From positions 1-14,052 of the forward strand of contig CAYOWC010000106.1 in NCBI GenBank assembly GCA_964407525.1: a stretch of DNA of 14,052 nt, given 5' to 3'. The translations under genes were made by a program, and so were the position numbers. This stretch comes from DUZB01 sp964407525 (GTDB lineage Bacteria > Desulfobacterota > DSM-4660 > Desulfatiglandales > Desulfatiglandaceae). Of this stretch, positions 1 to 8,300 are shown one piece after another. The first letter of the stretch is position 1. Each line of letters opens with the position of its first letter. The notes under the pieces were generated by a model. That model was given only the letters and a program-made list of their open reading frames with translations, did not search any database and had not been told where the DNA came from.

Positions 1-39
1 CAAATGCGGCTTGGTTCTCTCAAACTTCTTTTTAGCCAT
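1..39 (-). CDS. tuf: Elongation factor Tu, N-terminal 13 codons only (cut by window edge)
   Basis: The reading frame starts with ATG at 39-37 and reads MAKKKFERTKPHL before running off the window. This is the typical EF-Tu N-terminus, which leads into the first GTP-binding loop; EF-G starts quite differently. EF-Tu is the GTPase that brings aminoacyl-tRNA to the ribosomal A site. A good ribosome binding site (GGAGG, 8 nt upstream of the ATG) supports the start. The gene lies 79 nt downstream of rpsG in the same direction, so it is probably the last visible member of the rpsL-rpsG-tuf transcript. A second tuf copy ends at the other edge of the window. No EF-G gene (fusA) lies between rpsG and this gene, although that is its usual place. 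Confidence 0.9.
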   Translation of the reverse strand, partial: MAKKKFERTKPHL

Positions 40-118
40 CTTTCAGCCCTCCTCATAATATTAAACGAAAAAAATGGTACCTGGCAGAAATGCAAACTGC
101 TTTAGAAGTTTTCCCCGC

Positions 119-589
119 CTACCATCGATAATGGGCAAATGCCTTATTGGCTTCAGCCATCCTGTGAGTGTCTTCTTTCTTTTTGACAGCAGCCCCTCTC
201 TTGTTGGCAGCATCCATCAACTCCGCAGCAAGCTTCGCTGCCATGGTCTTTTCGCCGCGAGCCCTGGCAAAATTGATAATCCATCTCATACTGAGCGCCT
301 GTCGCCTTGCCGGTCTTACTTCAGTAGGAACCTGGTAAGTCGACCCGCCAACCCGTCTTGATTTCACTTCCACTGCAGGTCTTACATTTTCCATCGCAGT
401 CTGAAAAACGGTTAAAGGGTCTTCTTTTGCCTTCTCCGATATAATATCAAATGCGTTGTACATAATTGCCTGGGCCGTACTTTTTTTGCCCTGTTTCATC
501 AGGCTGTTAATAAACTTGGCAACCAGCACGCTATTCTGTTTTGGATCCGGTGATATCTTTCTTTTTGCCACCACTCTTTTTCTGGGCAT
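119..589 (-). CDS. rpsG: 30S ribosomal protein S7
   Basis: This 156-residue protein has the usual bacterial S7 length. It starts MPRKRVVAKRK and carries the conserved S7 segments around VGGSTYQVP and RRQALSMRWI, and ends near AFAHYRW. S7 nucleates assembly of the 30S head by binding the 3' domain of 16S rRNA and lies near the E site. The start is supported by GGAGAG 5 nt upstream of the ATG. The gene follows rpsL by 79 nt. That spacer can fold into a hairpin that resembles, in position, the S7 autoregulatory site of the E. coli str operon. The next gene downstream is tuf rather than fusA. Confidence 0.98.
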   Translation of the reverse strand: MPRKRVVAKRKISPDPKQNSVLVAKFINSLMKQGKKSTAQAIMYNAFDIISEKAKEDPLTVFQTAMENVRPAVEVKSRRVGGSTYQVPTEVRPARRQALSMRWIINFARARGEKTMAAKLAAELMDAANKRGAAVKKKEDTHRMAEANKAFAHYRW

Positions 590-613
590 ATGAACTCTCC
601 AGACGGTTTTAAT

Positions 614-657
614 CCCTGCCGCCGATGAATTTATTGTTTACATTTTCTCATGCAGGG
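614..657 (-). promoter_or_regulatory. Hairpin in rpsL-rpsG spacer, possible S7 autoregulatory site
   Basis: In the spacer between rpsL and rpsG, CCCTGC (minus-strand sense, 657-652) pairs perfectly with GCAGGG (619-614). Inside it, ATGA can pair with TCAT, leaving an A-rich loop and an asymmetric CGGCG bulge. In E. coli S7 represses its own operon by binding the rpsL-rpsG intercistronic RNA. Position and architecture here fit such a site, but binding is inferred. Confidence 0.45.
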
Positions 658-668
658 GTTCAGCTGTT

Positions 669-1058
669 TCATCCTCGGGAACGAAGTCCTTTAGGTCTCT
701 TGGCGCCATATTTTGACCGACCTTGTCGGCGGTCATCCACTCCGGTAGTATCCATGGTTCCCCTAATGACATGATACCGAACACCCGGTAGGTCTTTTAC
801 TCGGCCTCCGCGTATGAGGACAACGGAATGCTCCTGAAGATTGTGTCCCATTCCCGGGATGTAGGATGTCACTTCAATTCCATTCGTCAGCCTCACTCTT
901 GCGACTTTCCTGAGCGCCGAGTTGGGCTTCTTGGGCGTAGAGGTGTAAACCCTTACGCAAACGCCTCTTTTCTGCGGGGCGCCCTGGAGAGCAGGGGTGG
1001 TCACTTTTTTCTTTGACTTGCGACGTCCATTTCTTACAAGCTGGTTAATTGTCGCCAT
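669..1058 (-). CDS. rpsL: 30S ribosomal protein S12
   Basis: This 129-residue protein starts MATINQLVRNGRR and has the near-invariant S12 segments TPKKPNSALRKV, GHNLQEHSVVLIRGG and VKDLPGVRYH. S12 sits at the decoding centre of the 30S subunit and influences translational fidelity. The lysines whose replacement gives streptomycin resistance in E. coli (in TPKKPNS and VKDLPG) are both present, so the protein looks wild-type in that respect. The start has GAGGAG 6 nt upstream of ATG. It is the first gene of an apparent str-type operon (rpsL-rpsG-tuf), with its own strong promoter and about 150 nt of structured leader after rpoC. The C-terminus ends in KGLRSRG, slightly longer than the 124-residue E. 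coli protein. Confidence 0.98.
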   Translation of the reverse strand: MATINQLVRNGRRKSKKKVTTPALQGAPQKRGVCVRVYTSTPKKPNSALRKVARVRLTNGIEVTSYIPGMGHNLQEHSVVLIRGGRVKDLPGVRYHVIRGTMDTTGVDDRRQGRSKYGAKRPKGLRSRG

Positions 1059-1213
1059 GAAATCTCCTCAATAGATCAAACTTGATCAACGTAATAAACT
1101 TTAGTTTCGCGTATTTTTTAAACCTGCGGCCCGTGTCGTTTTCTCAAATCGTCCGTTTGGATTCAAATCCTCACTCCGCAGACCCACTGAAAGAGGAAGA
1201 GTAAATTGAGAAT
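1059..1213 (-). promoter_or_regulatory. Structured 5' leader of rpsL-rpsG-tuf transcript
   Basis: Between the predicted transcription start near 1212 and rpsL lie about 150 nt without a gene, with several possible stems. TTCTCAA (1212-1206) is complementary to TTGAGAA (1147-1141). Inside it, GTCTG (1183-1179) can pair with CGGAC (1155-1151), enclosing a GGATT/AATCC hairpin (1170-1159). Alternatively, CTGCGG (1181-1176) can pair with CCGCAG (1129-1124), which excludes the GTCTG pairing. The pattern suggests a folded, possibly regulatory leader; the ligand is unknown and the folds are by eye. Confidence 0.35.
1074..1087 (-). repeat. Short inverted repeat just upstream of the rpsL ribosome binding site
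   Basis: GATCAAACTTGATC (plus strand) is an inverted repeat with arms GATCA/TGATC and a four-base loop. As RNA it forms a small hairpin about 10 nt before the GAGGAG Shine-Dalgarno of rpsL. It could mark the 3' edge of the leader structure or tune initiation; no function is shown. Confidence 0.4.
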
Positions 1214-1218
1214 CTCCC

Positions 1219-1247
1219 TTTATATTATCTTGGACGCAGATTGTCAA
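1219..1247 (-). promoter_or_regulatory. Sigma-70 type promoter for rpsL-rpsG-tuf
   Basis: On the minus strand there is a perfect -35 box TTGACA (1247-1242), a 17-nt spacer, and a -10 box TATAAA (1224-1219, five of six consensus). The predicted start point is near 1212. The sequence upstream of the -35 is A/T-rich and could act as an UP element. It lies 29 nt after the rpoC stop, so rpsL-rpsG-tuf can be transcribed apart from the rpoBC transcript. This is the best promoter visible in the window. Confidence 0.85.
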
Positions 1248-1253
1248 GCGATT

Positions 1254-1267
1254 TTAGAAAATTCTAA
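1254..1267. repeat. Perfect 14-bp A/T-rich palindrome between rpoC and the str promoter
   Basis: TTAGAAAATTCTAA is a perfect palindrome lying 7 nt upstream of the -35 box and 9 nt downstream of the rpoC stop. No T-tract follows it on the minus strand, so it does not look like an intrinsic terminator. It could be a protein-binding site or part of an UP element. Confidence 0.4.
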
Positions 1268-1275
1268 GAGAAAAA

Positions 1276-4200
1276 TTAGTTGCTCAACGCAATTTCTATA
1301 TCACGATATTTTTTCAATCCTGTTCCTGCCGGTACAAGTCGTCCCATAATCACATTTTCTTTCAAACCCTTTAGAAAATCCACTTTCCCTGCAATACTTG
1401 CATCAGAAAGGACTTTCGTCGTCTCCTGAAAGGACGCAGCAGAAATAAAACTTTCCGTATTCAACGATGCTTTTGTAATACCAAGCAGAACGGGCTGGCC
1501 GCTGGCCGGTTTTCCACCCTTTGAAACAAGATGTAGATTCTCTTTTTCAAACTTCCATTTTTCAACATTTTCCCCTATGAGAAAGTTTGAGTCCCCGGAA
1601 TCGGTAATACTTACCTGCCTCAACATCTGTCGGACGATTACTTCGATATGTTTATCGTTGATCTTCACGCCCTGAAGTCGATAGACCTCTTGAACTTCAT
1701 TCACAAGGTATTTTGCGAGTTCCTTAATTCCTCTGATTTTGAGGACATCGTGCGGATCAGCTGCCCCATCCATCAGGGCCTCCCCTGCTCTGACGTAATC
1801 TCCTTCGAGGACACTGACATGTTTGCCCCTGGGAACAAAATAGTTCTGAGGTTCACCAATCTCCGGAGTGATTACCATTTTCCGTTTTCCCTTGGTGTAC
1901 TTTCCAAAAGTAACGGTCCCATCAATCTCGCTAATGATTGCCGTATCTTTCGGCTTTCTTACTTCGAAAAGCTCAGCGACCCTGGGCAGACCACCTGTAA
2001 TATCCTTTGTCTTGGTTGTCTCCCGAGGAATTTTCCCTAAAAATGAACCGGGTCCCACTTCGTCCCCTTCGTTCACCATAAGAACCGCGCCTACCGGCAA
2101 ATTATACTGGGCTTTTCCACCTCCGCCTCTGCCGGCTGTTTTTCCACTGCTGCCAAGAATTGAGATGCCCGGTCTGGCATCCACATCACTCGACTCCATT
2201 ATCACTCGGCTGATTCTACCGGTAACTGTGTCGCGCTTTTCCTCCATGGTCTTGCCTTCAGTAATATCCCGGAATTTAACCCTTCCCGACGCTTCCGTCA
2301 TAATGGGAATAGTGAACGGGTCCCACTTCGCCACAATCTGATTCGATTCGAGTTTCTGCCCATCTTTGACCGTAAGAGTGGCGCCGTAAATAACCGGATA
2401 TCGCTCAAGTTCCCTTCCGCCCTTCCCGATAATAGCAAGTTCACCATTCCTGTTGGTAGCAACCAGATTCCCCTCGTCGTTTTGAACCGTCTTCAAATTC
2501 AAGAATTTCGCTAGACCCGAGTTTCTCGGCTGAATCGTTGACTGTTCCACGCGTCCGCCGGCGGCGCCACCAATATGAAAAGTCCTCATGGTAAGCTGCG
2601 TACCTGGTTCACCAATGGATTGCGCTGCAATAACCCCCACAGCCTCACCAAGATTGACCTCATGCCCATGGGCCAGGTCCCTCCCATAGCACTTCCTGCA
2701 GACCCCTCTTTTGCATTCGCAGGTGAGGACGGAGCGTATTCTGATCCGTTCCACACCCGCCTCTTCAATTCTCGTCACGTACTCTTCATCTATTCCTTCG
2801 TTGGCCTGAACAAGTACGTTGCCTGTAATCGGATCAAGGATATCTTCCAAAGCAACCCTGCCCAGAATACGTTCTCCAACACGCTGAAGAATCTCACCGC
2901 CTTCTACGAGAGCTTCTACCCATATTCCGTCAATGGCTCCACAATCATCCTCGGTAATAATGGCTTCCTGCGAAACATCCACGAGCCTTCTCGTCAAATA
3001 CCCTGAGTTGGCTGTTTTAAGAGCGGTATCTGCCAGGCCTTTTCGCGCCCCATGTGTGGAAATAAAATACTGAAGAACCGTCAGGCCTTCGCGGAAGTTA
3101 GAGGTAATGGGCGTTTCAATGATCTCTCCGGAAGGCTTGGCCATAAGACCTCTCATGCCGGCGAGCTGCCTCATCTGGTCTTTACTTCCCCTTGCTCCGG
3201 AGTCGGCCATCATGAAAACGGAATTAAAACGGCCCGTTTCCTCGGTTTCCCCGTCTGGTCCTTTTACCGAATCCAGCCCCATTTCTCTCATCATTTCGCT
3301 GGCAACATCATCGGTCGATTTAGTCCAAATATCTACCACCTTATTATATTTTTCACCGCTGGTAATGACACCGCTCTGGTACTGGTCTTCAATTTTTTTG
3401 ACTTCGCTTTCCGCCCCGTTAATAATGGTCTCCTTCATGGAAGGAATAACCATGTCTTTCATAGAAATTGATATTCCGGATATGGTTGCATATTTGTATC
3501 CCAAATCCTTTAATCGGTCCGCGAGAATAACCGTCGACTTAATACCAATCTTTCGATGGGATTCATTAATAAGGAACCGCAACTCCTTCTTTGTCATAAC
3601 TGCATTGACAAGTTCGAACGGCAGGGATTTGTCCGGGATAATTTCATACAAAATAATTCTCCCAGGGGTCGTATCGTACATCCTCCCATCCATCCTGACT
3701 TTGATGGTGGCATGGAGGTCCACTTCTTCTGCATCATAGGCCATTCTCACTTCAAGAGGACTGGAAAACCTTTTCCCAGCGCCTTTTGCATGAGGCTTTT
3801 CCCTTGTCATGTAATAGATTCCAAGAACAATATCCTGGCTTGGAACAATTATGGGATCCCCGTTGGCTGGCGAAAGGATGTTGTTTGTAGACATCATCAA
3901 CACCCTGGCCTCTATCTGAGCCTCGATAGACAGGGGAATATGCACGGCCATTTGATCCCCGTCAAAATCTGCATTAAACGCCGTACAAACGAGGGGATGA
4001 AGCTGTATAGCCTTACCTTCGATAAGAATTGGTTCAAAGGCTTGAATTCCAAGCCGGTGAAGCGTCGGCGCCCTGTTGAGTAGAATGCAACATTCCCGCA
4101 CGACCTCATCAAGGACATCCCAGACTTCCGGGGACTCCCTTTCCACCATCTTTTTCGCACTCTTAATGGTGGTAACGAAACCTTTTTCATCCAGTTTGTT

Positions 4201-5346
4201 GTAGATGAAAGGCTTAAACAGTTCCAGGGCCATTTTTTTCGGCAATCCACACTGATGAAGGCGTAGATCCGGCCCCACAACGATAACGGAACGACCCGAA
4301 TAGTCCACCCGCTTTCCGAGAAGGTTTTGCCTGAATCGCCCCTGTTTTCCTTTGAGCATATCGCTGAGGGACTTGAAAGGCCTCTTGTTGGCGCCGGTAA
4401 CAACTTTCCCTCTTCTTCCGTTATCAAACAAGACGTCCACGGCTTCCTGAAGCATTCTTTTTTCATTTCGAACAATAATGTCCGGAGCGTTTAGCTCCAG
4501 GAGCCTTTTCAACCGGTTATTGCGATTAATAACGCGACGGTAAAGGTCATTCAGGTCGGAAGTAGCAAAACGGCCTCCATCAAGAGGAACAAGCGGCCTT
4601 AAATCAGGCGGCAACACAGGAATAACATTCAAAATTGTCCATTCCGGCCTGTTCTTGGAGTCCTTGAAGGCGTCTATAATTTTCAGGCGTTTGGTAAGTT
4701 TTTTTCTTTTCGCCTCCGATTTGCTTGCATTTAACTCGATTCTCAAACTATCAGACAAAAGATCCAGATCTAATTCCTTGAGCATCCGCTGGATCGCTTC
4801 AGCTCCGATCCCTGCGTCAAATCGATGCCCGTAATCTTCCCTTGCCTGCAAAAGTTGTTCATCCGTCAGAACAGAACCTTTTTTAAGAGGCGTATCCTTT
4901 GGGTCCACAACAATATGTCCTTCAAAATAAAGAACTCTTTCCAGATCTTTGAGCGTCAGGTCGAGCAAATTCCCCACTTTGGAGGGAAGGGCCTTCAAGA
5001 ACCAGATGTGGGCCACGGGTGCAGCCAGTGTGATGTGGGCCATTCGTTCCCGCCGAACTTTACTCTGAATGACTTCCACACCGCATTTTTCGCAGACAAT
5101 ACCGCGATGTTTCATTCGTTTGTATTTGCCGCAATTACACTCATAGTCCTTTATGGGCCCGAATATTCTTGAGCAGAACAGTCCGTCACGCTCCGGCTTG
5201 AACGTCCTGTAATTGATTGTCTCCGGCTTTTTCACTTCACCAAAAGACCACTCAAGTATTTTTTCCGGTGAAGCAAGAGATATTCTCACAGCATTATAGC
5301 TGGAGGGATCCTTTGGTTTTGCAAAAAAACTGTATAATTCTTCCAT
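1276..5346 (-). CDS. rpoC: DNA-directed RNA polymerase subunit beta'
   Basis: This 1356-residue protein is the catalytic beta' subunit. Near the N-terminus, C70, C72, C85 and C88 form the zinc ribbon (CNCGKYKR...CEKCGVEV). NADFDGDQMAVH at about 458-469 holds the three aspartates that chelate the catalytic magnesium. The second zinc site uses C802, C876, C883 and C886. The trigger loop (GEPGTQLTMRTFHIGGAA, about 913-930) resumes at ITGGLPRVAELFE (about 1116). The roughly 180 residues between match the position of the SI3 insertion of proteobacterial enzymes. That insertion includes a glycine-rich run (GRGGGGK, about 1072-1078) that is probably flexible. The start is supported by GGAG 6 nt upstream of ATG, and the gene follows rpoB by 27 nt, so the two are surely co-transcribed. 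No intrinsic terminator is evident after the stop. Confidence 0.99.
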   Translation of the reverse strand: MEELYSFFAKPKDPSSYNAVRISLASPEKILEWSFGEVKKPETINYRTFKPERDGLFCSRIFGPIKDYECNCGKYKRMKHRGIVCEKCGVEVIQSKVRRERMAHITLAAPVAHIWFLKALPSKVGNLLDLTLKDLERVLYFEGHIVVDPKDTPLKKGSVLTDEQLLQAREDYGHRFDAGIGAEAIQRMLKELDLDLLSDSLRIELNASKSEAKRKKLTKRLKIIDAFKDSKNRPEWTILNVIPVLPPDLRPLVPLDGGRFATSDLNDLYRRVINRNNRLKRLLELNAPDIIVRNEKRMLQEAVDVLFDNGRRGKVVTGANKRPFKSLSDMLKGKQGRFRQNLLGKRVDYSGRSVIVVGPDLRLHQCGLPKKMALELFKPFIYNKLDEKGFVTTIKSAKKMVERESPEVWDVLDEVVRECCILLNRAPTLHRLGIQAFEPILIEGKAIQLHPLVCTAFNADFDGDQMAVHIPLSIEAQIEARVLMMSTNNILSPANGDPIIVPSQDIVLGIYYMTREKPHAKGAGKRFSSPLEVRMAYDAEEVDLHATIKVRMDGRMYDTTPGRIILYEIIPDKSLPFELVNAVMTKKELRFLINESHRKIGIKSTVILADRLKDLGYKYATISGISISMKDMVIPSMKETIINGAESEVKKIEDQYQSGVITSGEKYNKVVDIWTKSTDDVASEMMREMGLDSVKGPDGETEETGRFNSVFMMADSGARGSKDQMRQLAGMRGLMAKPSGEIIETPITSNFREGLTVLQYFISTHGARKGLADTALKTANSGYLTRRLVDVSQEAIITEDDCGAIDGIWVEALVEGGEILQRVGERILGRVALEDILDPITGNVLVQANEGIDEEYVTRIEEAGVERIRIRSVLTCECKRGVCRKCYGRDLAHGHEVNLGEAVGVIAAQSIGEPGTQLTMRTFHIGGAAGGRVEQSTIQPRNSGLAKFLNLKTVQNDEGNLVATNRNGELAIIGKGGRELERYPVIYGATLTVKDGQKLESNQIVAKWDPFTIPIMTEASGRVKFRDITEGKTMEEKRDTVTGRISRVIMESSDVDARPGISILGSSGKTAGRGGGGKAQYNLPVGAVLMVNEGDEVGPGSFLGKIPRETTKTKDITGGLPRVAELFEVRKPKDTAIISEIDGTVTFGKYTKGKRKMVITPEIGEPQNYFVPRGKHVSVLEGDYVRAGEALMDGAADPHDVLKIRGIKELAKYLVNEVQEVYRLQGVKINDKHIEVIVRQMLRQVSITDSGDSNFLIGENVEKWKFEKENLHLVSKGGKPASGQPVLLGITKASLNTESFISAASFQETTKVLSDASIAGKVDFLKGLKENVIMGRLVPAGTGLKKYRDIEIALSN

Positions 5347-5373
5347 TGCCTTCTCCTTTTCCAGCCTGAAAGA

Positions 5374-8300
5374 CTATATCTGACCGTCCTCAAAGAGTTC
5401 GATTTCAAGACCAAGGCTCTGGAGTTCTTTCATCAGCACCTTGAAAGACTCAGGTATCCCGGCTTCAAGGGCATTATTCCCTTTTACAATTCTCTCATAC
5501 ATCCTCGTCCTGCCGGCCACATCATCAGATTTAACCGTGAGAAATTCCTGAAGCGTGTGGGCTGCCCCGTAAGCTTCCATCGCCCAGACCTCCATTTCTC
5601 CAAGCCTCTGCCCCCCGAACTGTGCTTTTCCGCCCAAAGGCTGTTGTGTGACGAGGGAATAGGGCCCAATGGAACGGGCGTGGAGTTTGTCATCCACCAG
5701 ATGGTGAAGCTTCAAAACGTACATCACACCTACGGTAACATCCTGATCAAACGACTCTCCGGTTCGACCATCATACAGGGTAGCCTGGCCCGTTACCGGC
5801 AATCCGGCTTCCTCAAACCACGCCTCAATCTCATTCTCATCAGCACCATCAAAAACAGGTGTTGCCACAGGGAGTCCTTCTGCCATGCCTCTGGCACTGT
5901 TCAGTATATCGCTCTCGCTCTTGCCGGTAAAAAACTCGTCATATTCCTTCTTGCTGAAAAGGGCTTTGAACCTGTTCCGCAATTGGTCAACGTCCTTGAG
6001 ACTATCAACCATTTCACCCACCTGCCGACCCAATTCGTAAGATGCCCATCCAAGATGTGTTTCAAGAACCTGTCCCACATTCATCCTCGACGGCACACCA
6101 AGAGGGTTTAAAACGATATCCACCGGCCGACCATCCGCAAAATAAGGCATATCTTCAATGGGGAGTATTCTGGAAAGCACTCCCTTGTTTCCATGGCGGC
6201 CGGCCATCTTGTCGCCCACAGACAGTTTTCGCTTTACTGCCACATACACTTTCACCATTTTGATAACGCCCGGCGCCAATTCATCCCCGAGGTCAAAATT
6301 TGCGACGCGGTCATCATGCTGCTTGGTTATGCGCTCTATCCTGGATGAGCATTTTTCAATAATAGACTCCACACGCTCAATGACATCCATAGATATCCTG
6401 AGATCAGCCCCCGCCCAAATATCAAAGGGAAACTCCTCAATGTGGTCAATTTCGATTGCCTTGTTTGCCCGAAGCAAGACTTCGTTTGTTTCCTTGCTGT
6501 AAAGATCGGATTTAAGCTTTTCGCCCTCCAGGAGAACGACCAGCATTTCCTTCGCACTTTCTACAATGACGTCTTTTTCGTCCTGAAGATCTTTCTTGAG
6601 CCTGGATATTTCACCAGCTTCAATGGCCAAGGTCCGCTCATCTTTTTCAACACCTGCTCTTGAAAAGACTTTCGCATCAATCACAATGCCGGTCACACCC
6701 GGTGGGACTCTCATGGATGTATCCTTCACATCGCCGGCCCTGTCGCCGAATATGGCCCTCAGAAGCTTTTCTTCAGGGGAAAGTTGTGTTTCTCCCTTGG
6801 GAGTTATCTTTCCCACAAGAATTTCTCCCGAACTTATTTCAGCGCCCACTTTAATGATTCCGCTTTCGTCCAGGTTCTTCAGGGCTTCCTCTCCCACATT
6901 TGGGATATCCCGTGTGATCTCTTCCTTGCCGAGCTTGGTATCTCTTGAAACTACGTCAAACTCCTCAATATGTATGGAGGTATAAATGTCTTCTTTTACA
7001 ACCCTTTCACTTATGAGAATGGAATCTTCAAAATTGTACCCACCCCAGGACATGAAAGCGACCATGACATTACGACCCAGCGCCAATTCTCCCTGCTCGG
7101 TAGAAGGTCCGTCGGCTATCACCTGCCCTTTTTTAACATGCTCCCCTTTTCGCACGATCGGTTTCTGATTGTAGCAGCTGTTTTGATTAGACCGCATAAA
7201 TTTGATCAGCTTATAAATTTCCACTTCCGGCTCATCCGTTTCAGAAGTGATAATCGACCGGACAACAATCCTAGAAGCATCTACATGTTCAATAATTCCA
7301 TCTCTTTTTGCTATAACGGAATTGCCTGAATCCCTGGCCACAATCCTCTCAACTCCCGTCCCGACAATAGGCGCCTTGGCCTTCAATAAAGGGACGGCCT
7401 GCCTCTGCATGTTGGATCCCATGAGCGCCCTGTTGGCATCATCATGCTCAAGAAAGGGAATCAAGGAAGCCGAAATGCTCACCAACTGGTCCGGTGAAAC
7501 ATCCATGTATTTCACTTCGGTTACAGGAACCTTCATTGCATCACCGCGAATACGAACCGCCGCCTCTTCCCGAACGAAATTCCCATGTTCATCCAATGGT
7601 GCATTGGCTTGTGCAATGGGGTAGTCTTTTTCCTCCAGCGCAGATAGATATTCAATATCGCTGGTCACTCTGCTGTCCTCAACTTTCCTGTACGGCGTCT
7701 CGATGAACCCATATTCGTTGACCCTCGCATAGGTACTCAGAGACATGATCAAGCCGATGTTCGGGCCTTCCGGTGTTTCAATGGGACAAATTCGCCCATA
7801 ATGGGTAGGATGAACATCCCGAACCTCGAAGCCTGCTCTTTCTCTCGTAAGCCCACCCGGCCCCAGCGCACTCAATCTCCTCTTATGCGTAACCTCCGAC
7901 AGCGGGTTTGTCTGGTCCATAAACTGAGAAAGCTGGCTCGTACCGAAAAATTCCTTCACCACAGCGGAAACAGGTTTAGAATTGATCAGATCATGAGGCA
8001 TTAACGTCTCCACCTCTTGTAAACTCATCCGTTCCTTAATGGCCCTTTCCATCCGCACCAGACCTATTCGGTACTGGTTTTCCAGCAACTCTCCAACTGC
8101 CCTGACCCTTCTGTTGCCAAGGTTATCAATGTCATCTACCACAGCCTCGACGCTTTTCAATTTAATGAGTTCCTTCACGGTGGCAAGGATGTCCTCTCTC
8201 CTGAGGGTGCGCAAGGTAAGGGGGGCGTCGAGATTCAGCCGATAATTCAGTTTGAGACGGCCAACAATAGACAAATCGTAGGTATCGATGTTGAAAAACA

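Noticed and set aside
40..118. T-run ATTTTTTTCG before tuf as an intrinsic terminator after rpsG
   Set aside because: The only stem upstream of it (GCAG/CTGC) is four base pairs and does not abut the T-run.
1868..2341. Long plus-strand open frames opposite rpoC and rpoB (for example 1868-2341, 3107-3739, 5557-6111)
   Set aside because: They are antisense shadows of strongly conserved genes, lack recognisable domains and lack convincing ribosome binding sites.
3912..4475. A 187-codon minus-strand frame inside rpoC
   Set aside because: It overlaps the catalytic region of rpoC in another frame; the rpoC frame there is certain (NADFDGD motif).
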